Source: Breoghania corrubedonensis (lineage in GTDB: Bacteria > Pseudomonadota > Alphaproteobacteria > Rhizobiales > Stappiaceae). Taken from it: a stretch of DNA of 64,000 bases. The notes under the pieces are model-generated. The model saw nothing but the letters and a program-made list of their open reading frames with translations, did not search any database and had not been told where the DNA came from. Positions within the stretch are counted from its first letter, which is position 1. Each line of letters opens with the position of its first letter. The stretch is from positions 186,001-250,000 of the forward strand of contig NZ_QAYG01000002.1 in the NCBI RefSeq assembly GCF_003053845.1, given 5' to 3'. Below are positions 18,122 to 27,076 of this stretch, one piece after another. Position numbers and translations under genes: made by a program.

Positions 18122-18988
18122 TCACCCCGCCAGCGTTACGGGCACCTTGAGGTAGGTCACGCCGTTTGCCTCCGCCGGCGGCAGCTTGCCTGCACGCATG
18201 TTCACCTGGATGGAGGGCATCAACAGGTTCGGCGCGGCAAGTGTCGCGTCGCGCGCCTCGCGCATGGCGACGTAGTCGTCCTCGCTCTTTCCCCCGCCCA
18301 CGTGAATGTTGCGCGCCTTCTCCTCGCCCACCGTCGTCTCCCACGCGTATTCGTCGCGCCCGGGCGCCTTGTAGTCGTGGCACATGAACAGCCGCGTTGC
18401 CTCCGGCAGGCTCAACAGCCGGTGGATGGAGCGGTAGAGCTGGCGCGCGTCGCCGCCGGGGAAATCCGCCCGCGCGGTACCGAAATCCGGCATGAACAGC
18501 GTGTCGCCGACAAACACCGCATCACCGATCCTGTAGGAAATGCAGGCCGGCGTGTGGCCCGGCGTGGCGATCACCTCGCCCTTGAGCGCGCCGATCTCGA
18601 AGATCTCGCCGTCGGTGAACAGATGATCGAATTCCGATCCGTCGCCGGAAACGTCCTCGGCGTTGAAGACGGGTCGGAAGATCTTCTGCACCTCGCGGAT
18701 GCGCTCGCCGATGGCGACGGGGGCGCCGGTCTTGAGCTTGATGTAGGGCGCGCCGGACAGATGATCGGCGTGGGCGTGGGTCTCCAGCACCCAGACGATC
18801 TCCAGTCCCCTGTCTTGCGCAGTCTTGAGGATCGCGTCGAGCGACTTCGTCGAGGCCTTGCCTGACTTGTGATCGTAGTCGAGAACAGGATCGATCACGG
18901 CCGCCTTGCGGTTTTCGGGATCGGCGACGAGATAGCTGACCGTATTCGTCGGCTCATCGAAAAATGCCTGAATATCTGGGGCGTTCAT
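18122..18988 (-). CDS. MBL-fold persulfide dioxygenase-like hydrolase (Blh/ETHE1 type)
   Basis: A 288-residue metallo-beta-lactamase-fold protein. The metal site H71-A-H-A-D-H76, followed by GHTPACIS and a VGDTLFMPDFGTAR strand, is the ETHE1/Blh subfamily pattern of sulfur dioxygenases, which oxidise glutathione persulfide to sulfite with one Fe. The start at 18988 has GAGGAGAG upstream; longer frames run through the operator region. It is divergent from an ArsR-family gene of the BigR/SqrR type, as in known bigR-blh loci. Substrate is inferred from family and context. Confidence 0.85.
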   Translation of the reverse strand: MNAPDIQAFFDEPTNTVSYLVADPENRKAAVIDPVLDYDHKSGKASTKSLDAILKTAQDRGLEIVWVLETHAHADHLSGAPYIKLKTGAPVAIGERIREVQKIFRPVFNAEDVSGDGSEFDHLFTDGEIFEIGALKGEVIATPGHTPACISYRIGDAVFVGDTLFMPDFGTARADFPGGDARQLYRSIHRLLSLPEATRLFMCHDYKAPGRDEYAWETTVGEEKARNIHVGGGKSEDDYVAMREARDATLAAPNLLMPSIQVNMRAGKLPPAEANGVTYLKVPVTLAG

Positions 18989-19100
18989 CGTTCTCTCCTC
19001 GGTCTTTGATGGCCGTATTCGTGTCAGGGAGCCGCGTCCGGATAGGTTCGGCCCACCCCCATGCGAGGAACGTTTGTCACGGAGCATCGTTCGCTCGTTC

Positions 19101-19144
19101 TTGACAAATATATTCACACATTCTAATGTTAGCAACATCTAATA
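19101..19144 (+). promoter_or_regulatory. Promoter and operator between the hydrolase and ArsR-type genes
   Basis: A sigma70-like promoter faces the regulator gene: TTGACA at 19101-19106, 17-bp spacer, TAATGT at 19124-19129. The -10 overlaps the perfect palindrome ATGTTAGCAACAT (19126-19138), and TCTAAT repeats at 19122 and 19139. The segment is A/T-rich, unlike the surroundings, and lies between divergent starts at 18988 and 19161. It is the likely binding site of the ArsR-type protein. Confidence 0.65.
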
Positions 19145-19160
19145 TATCACTTCGTCGAGG

Positions 19161-19478
19161 ATGGAAGCGATGCGCCCCTTGAGCGATCCGGATGACCTTT
19201 CCGCGCGTGCCGGCGATGCGGCCCGTCTGCTGAAACTGCTCGCCAGCGAGAGCCGGCTGCAGATCCTGTGCGAACTGGCTCAAAGCGAGGCTTCCGTCAC
19301 CGCCCTCTCCAAGGCGGTTGGCTTGGGTCAGTCGGCGCTTTCCCAGCATCTGGCGAAGATGCGGGCGGAAGGACTCGTCACGTTCCGGCGCGATGGCCAG
19401 ACGCTCTACTACCGTATCGAGAACCCGGCCGCCGAGCGCATCCTGCTGCTGCTCAAGGATGTCTTCTGCGAGGCCTGA
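19161..19478 (+). CDS. ArsR-family repressor of BigR/SqrR type
   Basis: A 105-residue winged-helix regulator. The recognition helix region VGLGQSALSQHLAKMR and the wing VTFRRDGQTLYYRI are typical ArsR. Two cysteines, C37 (ILCELA) and C103 (DVFCEA), are exactly 66 residues apart, the same distance as the persulfide-sensing cysteines of BigR and SqrR; no metal-binding Cys-Val-Cys motif is present. It is therefore predicted to derepress the locus when the cysteines form a tetrasulfide bridge. A second in-frame ATG at 19170 is an alternative start. Confidence 0.85.
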   Translation: MEAMRPLSDPDDLSARAGDAARLLKLLASESRLQILCELAQSEASVTALSKAVGLGQSALSQHLAKMRAEGLVTFRRDGQTLYYRIENPAAERILLLLKDVFCEA

Positions 19479-19592
19479 CGCGAAGCCGCGCCATCCGTTC
19501 CGCCGGCGCCCGATCACCCCACGAAAACCCGACACGTTCCGCGCTCCGTCCCCTCCCGAAACCGGACCGCGATGACAATAAGGACCCCGATC

Positions 19593-20150
19593 ATGAGCCT
19601 GAAATCGATCGATGCCCGCAAGGCGCAAACAATGGTGGAAGCCGGCGCGCTGCTGATCGACGTGCGCGAACCGTGCGAGTTCGACCGCGAACGCATTCCC
19701 GGTTCGATGCTCCATCCGATGTCGAAGATGCGCGAGGCGAAACCGGTTACGAGCAACTCGGGCAAGGTCATCTTTCTGTGCGCCACGGGAGCGCGGACGA
19801 ACGCGAACAGCCCCGTACTCGCCGGTTGCACCGACTGCGAGGCCTATGTGCTGGAAGGTGGTCTCGGCGCATGGAAGCGCGCCGGCCTGCCGGTGGAGCG
19901 CCAGGAGCGCCAACCCGTCTCCATCCTGCGCCAGGCGCTGATGGTGGCCGGCGTTCTCGCCATCGCCGGCTTCGTGCTCGGCACCTATGTGGCGCCTGCC
20001 TGGCACCTGCTGTCGCTGCTCGTCGGCGCGGGGCTGCTCTTCTCCGGCACGACAAACTTCTGCCCGATGGCCTTCTTCGTCTCGCTGCTTCCGTGGAACC
20101 GCAACAAGCCGCGCCTGCCCGGCGCCACCGGCATCGGCCAGTTCGGATGA
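19593..20150 (+). CDS. Rhodanese with C-terminal membrane domain (YgaP-like)
   Basis: A 185-residue protein: rhodanese domain 1-105 with active-site C63 in FLCATGARTN, then two membrane helices (about 115-155, ending GTTNFCPM) of the DUF2892 type. This is the layout of E. coli YgaP, a membrane sulfurtransferase. The start at 19593 has AAGGA 8 bp upstream. Its stop overlaps the start of the TauE/SafE gene (ATGA). A second cysteine-rich stretch (GCTDCEAY) follows the catalytic loop. Confidence 0.87.
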   Translation: MSLKSIDARKAQTMVEAGALLIDVREPCEFDRERIPGSMLHPMSKMREAKPVTSNSGKVIFLCATGARTNANSPVLAGCTDCEAYVLEGGLGAWKRAGLPVERQERQPVSILRQALMVAGVLAIAGFVLGTYVAPAWHLLSLLVGAGLLFSGTTNFCPMAFFVSLLPWNRNKPRLPGATGIGQFG

Positions 20151-20923
20151 TCACAGCGCTTGCCAGCGGCGCCCTCGTCGGGCTGTCGCTCGGGCTGATC
20201 GGCGGCGGCGGCTCGGTGCTGGCCGTGCCGCTGCTGGTCTATGTCGTCGGAGTCCCCTCCCCCCACATCGCCATCGGCACCAGCGCGCTCGCCGTTGCAG
20301 TGAACGCGGCCGCAGGCCTTGCCGGACATGCCCGCGCGGGCACGGTCAAATGGCCCTGCGCGCTGGTATTTGCGGCAAGCGGTCTCGTCGGGGCCGCCGT
20401 CGGCTCTACCGTGGGCAAGGCGGTCAATGGCGATGGGCTGCTCGCGCTGTTCGGCGTGATCATGATCGTCGTCGGCATCTCGATGCTGCGCCGCCCCGCC
20501 AGCCATGACGACCCGGATGTCCATCTTGATCGCACCTCCGCCCGGCGCCTGCTGCCGCGCCTCATTATCACCGCCTTCGGTGTGGGGCTTCTGTCGGGCT
20601 TTTTCGGCATCGGCGGCGGGTTTCTGATCGTGCCGGGACTGATCGCGGCGACTGCCATGCCGATCTTGAACGCGGTCGGCTCCTCGCTCGTCGCCGTCAC
20701 CACCTTCGGGCTGACCACCGCATCGAACTACGCGCTATCGGGGTTGGTGGACTGGGCTCTCGCGCTGCAGTTCATCGCGGGCGGCATTGCCGGAGGGCTC
20801 ATCGGCACCTGGGCGGCCGGCCGCATGGGGAAGGGCAAACGCACCTTGACCCGCGTTTTCTCCGCGGTTGTGATCTGCGTCGGCGTCTATGTGGTCGCCC
20901 GTGGCGCGACAGCTTTTATCTGA
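20147..20923 (+). CDS. TauE/SafE (TSUP) family sulfur-anion exporter
   Basis: A 258-residue membrane protein with about eight helices and the two inverted glycine-rich family repeats: GLSLGLIGGGGSVLAVPLL near the N-terminus and GLLSGFFGIGGGFLIVPGL near residue 145. TSUP proteins move sulfite, thiosulfate or related anions. The 4-bp overlap with the rhodanese gene and the nearby sulfur-dioxygenase-like hydrolase suggest export of sulfite formed during persulfide oxidation. The exact substrate is inferred. Confidence 0.87.
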   Translation: MITALASGALVGLSLGLIGGGGSVLAVPLLVYVVGVPSPHIAIGTSALAVAVNAAAGLAGHARAGTVKWPCALVFAASGLVGAAVGSTVGKAVNGDGLLALFGVIMIVVGISMLRRPASHDDPDVHLDRTSARRLLPRLIITAFGVGLLSGFFGIGGGFLIVPGLIAATAMPILNAVGSSLVAVTTFGLTTASNYALSGLVDWALALQFIAGGIAGGLIGTWAAGRMGKGKRTLTRVFSAVVICVGVYVVARGATAFI

Positions 20924-20951
20924 AGACCGTCACGTCAGCGCCGCGCACCGC

Positions 20952-21809
20952 TCAGGCAAGTGACGTCATGACCTTCTTCCCGTTGCCGGGGCGCTGGGAA
21001 AGCTTGTCCATGATCACCTTGAAGATCTCCACGGGACGGAACGGGAATTCGATGCACCCGTCGACACCAAGTTCCGCCAACGCCTCCTTGGTGTTCGCGT
21101 TCATGTTCGGCGGAACCAGCACCACCATTTTGGCCGCCTTGTTCTTGTGAGCCGAATTCTCCAGATATTGCAGGAGGTAATGCACTTTCTTGGAATAGAC
21201 AAGGAAGGTCACGTCGTAGCTGTGTTCGGCGAACGTGTTGGCGTGCAACGTATCCTCGGAGATCAGTGTCACCGTGCACCCCACCTCGCTCAGCGCGGAA
21301 CTGATCGGCGCGATCGCCTTGGTGTTCGAGGCCACGATGGACACTCTGATCGGCGGCTTTTCCTTCTGTGTCGCCTTGTAGGCCTTGTAGAGCTTGGCCA
21401 GTTGCTGGCGCGAATGCTCCGCCATCCGGCGAACGCCAGCGATCCGCGACTCGATCGTCGCGATCAGCATGTCGTAATCCACCGGCTTGGTCAGGTAGTC
21501 GTCGGAGCCGAGCTTCTTGCCTTCGATCACGTCCTCGCGCGCGGACCGCGCCGTCAGAAAAATGAACGGCACCTGATCGAGCGCCGGCATGGTGGAGCGG
21601 ATCTTTTTCAGCAATGCCGGGCCATCCATCTCCGGCATCATGATATCGCACAGGATGATATCGGGCTTCATTGTCTGGAGAATGTCCAGCGCCTCACGAC
21701 CATTGCGGGCCGCCACCGCGCCATAGCCGGAATCCTGCAACTCCCCGATCAGGTCGCCAAGCAGCAGCCCCTCGTCTTCAACGCACAGGATGTTGATCTC
21801 ACCAGTCAT
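20952..21809 (-). CDS. Response regulator with second, degenerate receiver-like domain
   Basis: A 285-residue protein. Residues 5-125 form a receiver with phosphoacceptor D55 (CDIMMPEMDG), T86 and K108 (LTKP). After a Lys-rich linker (about 130-152) a second alpha/beta domain follows (PIRVSIVASNTKAIAPISSA onward), with receiver-like strand order but a hydrophobic residue where the aspartate should be (YDVTFLVYSKK). No DNA-binding or enzymatic output domain is seen. It lies 71 bp downstream of a histidine kinase gene on the same strand, so the two are probably partners. Confidence 0.82.
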   Translation of the reverse strand: MTGEINILCVEDEGLLLGDLIGELQDSGYGAVAARNGREALDILQTMKPDIILCDIMMPEMDGPALLKKIRSTMPALDQVPFIFLTARSAREDVIEGKKLGSDDYLTKPVDYDMLIATIESRIAGVRRMAEHSRQQLAKLYKAYKATQKEKPPIRVSIVASNTKAIAPISSALSEVGCTVTLISEDTLHANTFAEHSYDVTFLVYSKKVHYLLQYLENSAHKNKAAKMVVLVPPNMNANTKEALAELGVDGCIEFPFRPVEIFKVIMDKLSQRPGNGKKVMTSLA

Positions 21810-21880
21810 AGCAATCAGCCTCGCTCGAAATAGCCGTTCCGCCCTTCCTCAAGGGCTCTCTGCTCAAGGGCCCGCGCCTC

Positions 21881-23539
21881 TCAACCGGCAAGCCCGAGGG
21901 GCGGCGCAGGCGGCGCCTCCTCGCGCTCTGCTTCCACTGCCGGTCGATCATCCGCTTGTTCCGTCCCGCCCTGCCCTGCCCCGGCCGGTGCGGAAGGAAC
22001 CTCGCTCTGGTGCAAAGGCAGGCGCAGCGTTACCGTGCTCCCCTTGCCCACCTCACTTGTGACCGACATCCGCCCCTTGTGGCGCACGACGATCATTTCA
22101 GTGAGGTTGAGGCCGATTCCCGTGCCGGGAATGCCGCTCGATGTCGAGGCCCGGTAGAACCGGCCGAATACCTTCTTGATCTCGTTTTTCGGTATCCCGA
22201 CGCCAAAATCCGTCACGTCGATGCATACGCTGTTGTTCTCGCGATGCAGATCAACCAGCACCTTGTCCTTGCCCGGCGAGTACTTGATCGCGTTGCCGAT
22301 GACATTCATCAGGCATTGTTCGATCATCCGCCTGTCGAAATTCACAAGCAGGTCGCCCACGGATTCGCTCAGAACGACCTGATGGGTCTTGTTCCCCTGC
22401 TGCTGCTGCTCGCACACAGTCCTGACGACTGGCAGAAGCGCATTCGGCTGAGGCACGATTTCCAGCGCCCCGTCCTGCGAAACGGCGAAGTCGATGAAGC
22501 GTTCGATCAGATAATTGATCCGTCGAACCGCCTCGCGCATGTTGTCCAGCCGCTCGCGCACGGCATCTGGATCCAGTTGTTCGAAGCGACGATGGAGGCG
22601 CTGGGCGGCACCATCGATGATCGCCAGCGGCGTGCGGAATTCGTGTGACGCCATGGAAACGAACTGCCGCTGCATCTCGTTCAGCCGTTTCTCCTTGCGC
22701 AGATGCTTCACGAGCTGATCCGCATGGGCCCGCAGCTTCTTGTGCTGTTCCTTCAGGTCGGAGATATCGGAGAAGACGACGACGTACCCGCCGGTTGCGA
22801 TGCTGGAGACCTGGATGCGGAACCATCGGCCGAACATGCGCCGGTCGCTCTGCCCGGAAACCTCGGAGAGGAATTCCCGCAAGTCCTGCGCCTCGCTCCA
22901 CTCGAAAGGAAACGCCTCCTTCAGGTGCGAACGTTGATCGAGGTGCACGTCGATCAACGGGAAAAGGGACTTCATGTTGGAATTGGCGAGCGTCAGTCGT
23001 CCTTCGCTGTCGATCATCACCAGCGCATCGGGAATGGCATCGACGGCGGAGGAAAGAAGGTCGCGGCTTTCCTCAAGTTCACGCGATCGACTGCGAAGGG
23101 TCTCCACCAGCCGGCTCTGGTTTTCCTCCAGCCGCGTTTCGACCGCCCGGTAATCCGTTATATCGGAATAGACAGTCACCTGTCCGCCATCGGGAAGCGG
23201 CGTCACCTGAACCTTCAGCATCCGGCCGTCGGGAAGCGCACGGTCGAAGGCCGCGATCTCGTCCCTCCTGGCGGCGCCGGTTATGCTCGAAACGAATCCC
23301 TCGACATCGCCGGGCCCGTAGTCTCCCCGCTGCGCGAAATAACGAATGAGATCGGCCAGGTTCGGATCGGACTCGAACAACGCCTCGGGCAGGTCAAGCA
23401 GATCCTTCGCGCGCCGACTGAACACCAGCAAATTCAGGTCGCCATCCATCAGCGCGATGCCCTGATGGATGGAACTCAGGAGCGCAGGGACCAGTGCAGT
23501 ATCCTTGACATTCTCTTTGATGAAATGTCCAGAGTGCAT
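21881..23539 (-). CDS. Cytoplasmic PAS-domain sensor histidine kinase
   Basis: A 552-residue kinase without membrane segments. An N-terminal PAS_7-like domain (15-130) begins SIHQGIALMDGDLNLLVF, a coiled-coil stretch (131-162) links to a second PAS (about 163-265), then HisKA with H299 in MASHEFRTPLAII and an HATPase domain with N-box (NVIGNAIKYS), DFGVGIP and GTGIGL. A Pro/Ala/Glu-rich tail of about 45 residues follows. It pairs with the response regulator downstream. Ligand is unknown. The upstream 160 bp is strikingly A/T-rich. Confidence 0.9.
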   Translation of the reverse strand: MHSGHFIKENVKDTALVPALLSSIHQGIALMDGDLNLLVFSRRAKDLLDLPEALFESDPNLADLIRYFAQRGDYGPGDVEGFVSSITGAARRDEIAAFDRALPDGRMLKVQVTPLPDGGQVTVYSDITDYRAVETRLEENQSRLVETLRSRSRELEESRDLLSSAVDAIPDALVMIDSEGRLTLANSNMKSLFPLIDVHLDQRSHLKEAFPFEWSEAQDLREFLSEVSGQSDRRMFGRWFRIQVSSIATGGYVVVFSDISDLKEQHKKLRAHADQLVKHLRKEKRLNEMQRQFVSMASHEFRTPLAIIDGAAQRLHRRFEQLDPDAVRERLDNMREAVRRINYLIERFIDFAVSQDGALEIVPQPNALLPVVRTVCEQQQQGNKTHQVVLSESVGDLLVNFDRRMIEQCLMNVIGNAIKYSPGKDKVLVDLHRENNSVCIDVTDFGVGIPKNEIKKVFGRFYRASTSSGIPGTGIGLNLTEMIVVRHKGRMSVTSEVGKGSTVTLRLPLHQSEVPSAPAGAGQGGTEQADDRPAVEAEREEAPPAPPLGLAG

Positions 23540-23590
23540 CGCTTTTCCGATCCGAGATGAATCTTGTCTTTCTGACCGGATAACGGATGG

Positions 23591-23695
23591 ATGTTAAATT
23601 GGAGATAAATAAAATCTCTCAATTTGTAATTCTCTGATAACTCCCAAACTTTGCTATTTATTACTATGTAATTATACCAGACAGTTAAAGGAAAG
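23591..23695. other. A/T-rich island between kinase gene and mccB
   Basis: About 105 bp with very low GC in a GC-rich region. On the minus strand it contains a perfect TATAAT (plus-strand 23671-23676), a likely -10 for the kinase gene, though no clear -35 is at the right distance. A short inverted repeat GAGAT/ATCTC sits at 23602-23618. Confidence 0.55.
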
Positions 23696-23700
23696 AGGAA

Positions 23701-25308
23701 CTACATACGGAATACTCCGAATGGAGTCTCTTCAATTGGGGCGTTGAGCGTCGCGGAAAAGGCAAGGCCGAGCACCCGGCGCGTCTCCGAAGGGGCGATG
23801 ATGCCGTCGTCCCACAGGCGGGCCGTGGCGTGGTAGGGATGGCCCTCCGCCTCGTAGAGCTCCCGGATCGGCGTCTTGAAGGCATTCTCGTCCTCGGCAC
23901 TCCAGACGCCCCCTTCCGCCTCGATATTGTCGCGCTTGACGGTGGCGAGCACCGAAGCGGCCTGCTCCCCTCCCATCACGGAAATCCGCGCATTCGGCCA
24001 CATGAACAGGAAGCGCGGGGAGTAGGCGCGTCCGCACATCCCATAATTTCCCGCGCCGTAGGAGCCGCCGACGATGACGGTAATTTTCGGCACCTTCGCG
24101 CAAGCGACGGCAGTGACAAGCTTGGCGCCGTCCTTGGCGATCCCTCCCGCCTCGTATTCGCGCCCCACCATGAACCCGGTGATGTTTTGCAAAAAGAGAA
24201 GCGGAATGCGCCGTTGGCAGCACAACTCCACGAAATGCGCGCCCTTAAGGGCCGATTCAGAGAAAAGGATGCCGTTATTGGCAACGATTCCGACCGGCAT
24301 TCCGAAAATTCTCGCAAACCCGGTCACCAGCGTCGTGCCATAAAGCTTCTTGAACTCGTGGAACTCCGATCCGTCGACCAGCCGCGCGATCACCTCACGA
24401 ATGTCGTACTGTTTGCGCAGATCCGCCGGCACCACGCCGTCAAGCTCGGCGGTGTCGTAGAGCGGATCGCACGGCACGGCGAGGTCGATCTCCGCCTGCT
24501 TCACGGTGTTCAGGTTGGCAACCGCGCGGCGCGCCATGGCGAGCGCCTGATCGTCATCCACCGCGTAATGATCCGCGACGCCGGAAACGCGCGCATGCAC
24601 ATCCGCCCCGCCGAGATCCTCCGCCGAGACCTCTTCTCCCGTCGCCGCCTTCACCAGCGGCGGGCCGGCAAGAAAAATCGTACCCTGCCGGCGCACGATG
24701 ATGGTTTCGTCCGACATGGCCGGCACATAGGCGCCCCCCGCGGTACACGAGCCCATAACCACCGCGATCTGCGGAATGCCCATCGCCGACATGGTGGCCT
24801 GATTGTAGAAGATGCGGCCGAAATGTTCCTTGTCGGGAAAGACATCGGTCTGGTTCGGCAGATTGGCCCCGCCGGAATCGACCAGATAGATGCACGGCAG
24901 GCGGTTTTCGCGTGCGATTTCCTGGGCCCGCAGGTGCTTCTTCACCGTCATCGGATAGTAGGTGCCGCCCTTGATGGTGGCATCGTTGCACACGATCATG
25001 CACTCGCGACCCGAAACCCGACCAACGCCCGTGATCAGCCCGGCCCCGTGGATCGCGGCGTCATACATGTCGTTGGCGGCCAGCGGCGACAGCTCCAGAA
25101 ACGGCGCACCGGGATCGATGAGCCGCGTGACGCGCTCGCGCGGCAACAGCTTTCCCCGCCCCACGTGACGCTCGCGCGCCCGCTCAGGACCGCCGAGCGC
25201 CGCCGTCTCGCGTCGCGCGCGCAGATCCTCGATGAGCGCTCCCATCTCCGCCGCCTGGTTGCGATAGAGATCGGAAGACGGAGAAATTCCGGATTTCAGC
25301 AGCGCCAC
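23701..25308 (-). CDS. mccB: Methylcrotonyl-CoA carboxylase, carboxyltransferase beta subunit
   Basis: A 535-residue carboxyltransferase that moves CO2 from biotin to 3-methylcrotonyl-CoA. The family landmarks are [20 protein letters not shown], the oxyanion-forming [16 protein letters not shown] and [16 protein letters not shown]. The GTG at 25308 is chosen as start because GGGGAG lies 7 bp upstream and the resulting 535-residue length is usual for MCC beta; ATG at 25326 lacks a ribosome-binding site. Immediately upstream are GST and rhodanese genes on the same strand. The alpha subunit is at 15898-17832. Confidence 0.92.
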   Translation of the reverse strand: MALLKSGISPSSDLYRNQAAEMGALIEDLRARRETAALGGPERARERHVGRGKLLPRERVTRLIDPGAPFLELSPLAANDMYDAAIHGAGLITGVGRVSGRECMIVCNDATIKGGTYYPMTVKKHLRAQEIARENRLPCIYLVDSGGANLPNQTDVFPDKEHFGRIFYNQATMSAMGIPQIAVVMGSCTAGGAYVPAMSDETIIVRRQGTIFLAGPPLVKAATGEEVSAEDLGGADVHARVSGVADHYAVDDDQALAMARRAVANLNTVKQAEIDLAVPCDPLYDTAELDGVVPADLRKQYDIREVIARLVDGSEFHEFKKLYGTTLVTGFARIFGMPVGIVANNGILFSESALKGAHFVELCCQRRIPLLFLQNITGFMVGREYEAGGIAKDGAKLVTAVACAKVPKITVIVGGSYGAGNYGMCGRAYSPRFLFMWPNARISVMGGEQAASVLATVKRDNIEAEGGVWSAEDENAFKTPIRELYEAEGHPYHATARLWDDGIIAPSETRRVLGLAFSATLNAPIEETPFGVFRM

Positions 25309-25362
25309 GACAATACTCCCCCACATGTCTGACAATAAATGAAAGGATGGATAAAATGGCGG

Positions 25363-26010
25363 TCAGTCGACCTCGTCGGCCGGCACGATCCATGTCTCCG
25401 CCAGTCCGGCCGCGCACCACTCGGCCATGGCCGGATGGGCCATCACCGCCTCCATGTAGGCGCGCGCCGCCGCATCCACGGCCACCTCATAGGTGACAAA
25501 GCGGCTGACTACGGGCGCATAGAACGCATCGGCGGCGGAAAAGGCTCCATAGAGAAAATCTCCACCCTGGCCGAAACGCGCCCGCGTCTCGTTCCAGATC
25601 GCCATGACCCGCGCCACGTCGGCCTCCACCGCCGCATCCTCGGGCCGAGCGGCGGGCGTGCGCCGGATATTCATCGGGTAATGACCGCGAAGCGCAGCGA
25701 AGCCGGAATGCATCTCCGCCACGATCGCGCGGGCGTGGGCGCGCGCAGCCTGTTCCTGCGGCCACAACCCGGCCTGCGGAAAAAGCTCCGCAAGATATTC
25801 GATGATCGCCAGACTGTCCCAGACGGTGACATCTCCATCAATCAGCACCGGCACGCGGCCGGCGGCCGAATGGGAAAGGATGGCCGCATGCGTCTCAGGC
25901 GTGTCGAGCGGGATCACCACTTCCTCGAAATCGGCCCCTGTCTGCTTCAACGCGAGCCAGCCGCGCAGCGACCAGGTCGAATAGTTCCTGTTGCCGATAA
26001 CAATCTTCAA
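25363..26010 (-). CDS. Glutathione S-transferase family protein
   Basis: A 215-residue protein with an N-terminal thioredoxin-fold domain (KIVIGNRNYSTWSLRGWLAL; the serine of NYSTWS is in the catalytic position), the cis-Pro region RVPVLIDGDVTVWDSLAI, and an all-helical C-terminal domain. The start is a TTG at 26010: AAGGAG lies 8 bp upstream and homologues begin MK-V-IGN-NYSSWS. Substrate unknown. It is 35 bp from the rhodanese gene upstream and 54 bp from mccB downstream, so it may be part of the same transcript. Confidence 0.82.
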   Translation of the reverse strand: MKIVIGNRNYSTWSLRGWLALKQTGADFEEVVIPLDTPETHAAILSHSAAGRVPVLIDGDVTVWDSLAIIEYLAELFPQAGLWPQEQAARAHARAIVAEMHSGFAALRGHYPMNIRRTPAARPEDAAVEADVARVMAIWNETRARFGQGGDFLYGAFSAADAFYAPVVSRFVTYEVAVDAAARAYMEAVMAHPAMAEWCAAGLAETWIVPADEVD

Positions 26011-26045
26011 ACTCGACACTCCTTCATGATCACCCGGCAAGAGAC

Positions 26046-26447
26046 TTAGACCTTCTCTTGTGGCAGCTCAACGGAGCCCCCCGCATCCCGCCAGGCGCCG
26101 AAGCCGCCCTCGATATGCGCGACGTTTTCGAGGCCCATGTCCTTCGCGGTCTTGGTTGCCAGCGCCGAACGCCAGCCCGCGGCACAAAAGAAGACGAAAC
26201 GCTTGGGTTCGGCGAAAATGGTCCGGTGATAGGGGCTGTCGGGATCGATCCAGAATTCCAGCATCCCGCGCGGCGCATGCACCGCACCGGGCACGCGCCC
26301 CTGCCGATCGAGTTCGCGGACATCGCGCAGATCGACAAAGACCGTTTCCGCGTCGCCGTGAAGCGCGATCGCTTCCTCCACAGGCAACGTGACGATCTCC
26401 GCCTCCGCCTCGTCCACGAGCTGACGGTATCCCTTTTTCATCGCCAT
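26046..26447 (-). CDS. Single-domain rhodanese-like sulfurtransferase
   Basis: A 133-residue rhodanese domain with active-site C88 in FFCAAGWRS, preceded by the conserved FVDLRDVRELDRQGRVPGAVHAPRG. The start at 26447 has GGGGAGGA upstream. No signal peptide or second domain is present, so it should act in the cytoplasm. It is a second rhodanese apart from the membrane-linked one at 19593. It is directly upstream of the GST gene. Confidence 0.87.
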   Translation of the reverse strand: MAMKKGYRQLVDEAEAEIVTLPVEEAIALHGDAETVFVDLRDVRELDRQGRVPGAVHAPRGMLEFWIDPDSPYHRTIFAEPKRFVFFCAAGWRSALATKTAKDMGLENVAHIEGGFGAWRDAGGSVELPQEKV

Positions 26448-26613
26448 CGGCGTCCTCCCCTTGGTGCCGTTTTGTGCGCGCGGAGTTTCGTGCGCCTCGT
26501 CCGGATTCACAAGGGGGTTTTGTCTTAAGAGGTTCGCTCCGTGGGCGGCACGCCCTGCACCGGCGAGCGAATGCGCGGCCTTCCCGGCCGATGAGAACCC
26601 GCCCGTCAAACGC

Positions 26614-26644
26614 AAAAGGGGCGCGGTCCGGCCCGCGCCCCTTT
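26614..26644 (-). terminator. Terminator downstream of the 43-residue membrane protein gene
   Basis: AAAGGGGCGCGG pairs with CCGCGCCCCTTT around a 6-nt loop. Read on the minus strand it is followed by TTTTGCG. It separates the small gene at 26671 from the rhodanese gene. Confidence 0.75.
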
Positions 26645-26670
26645 CGAATTTCACCATGCCGGCGGCCGGC

Positions 26671-26802
26671 TTATTTCACGGCAAGTGTCGTCACCGCCGG
26701 GTCGAATCCACCAAACAGGTAGACGAGCAACATAGCGCCTCCAAGGGTCAGGACCGTCCAGGTCATGAACCCCCAGCAGGACTTCTGTACGTGATCGTCC
26801 AT
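26671..26802 (-). CDS. Small single-pass membrane protein, unknown function
   Basis: A 43-residue frame starting MDDHVQKSCWGF with AGGAG 4 bp before its ATG and a strong terminator 27 bp after its stop. One hydrophobic helix (MTWTVLTLGGAMLLVYLFGG) spans residues 14-33. Having its own ribosome-binding site and terminator makes it a probable real gene. No family was recognised. Confidence 0.65.
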   Translation of the reverse strand: MDDHVQKSCWGFMTWTVLTLGGAMLLVYLFGGFDPAVTTLAVK

Positions 26803-27076
26803 GGAACTCCTAATTTCTGAACAGGGCGATGCCGGCCCGTTTGGAAAAACCGCACCGATGCACCGCGAAGCCACGCCCATTTAACGACTTGGTAACCTCT
26901 GTGCAAGAGCGAAGAATCCCGACCTGTGGAGTGGGTGGAGAATTGTCGGACGCCGCCCGTGCTTTTGGCTCTTAAGGTGATGATTTGTCACCATCATTCA
27001 CGCAACGCTAGGCGTCGATCTTCGTCCGCCCTATGCTGTGCGTTCGGCCTCGTCACCGACGACACGGAACGTCATC

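Noticed and set aside
23830-25332. A 500-codon frame opposite mccB
   Set aside because: A shadow of mccB, without motifs or a ribosome-binding site.
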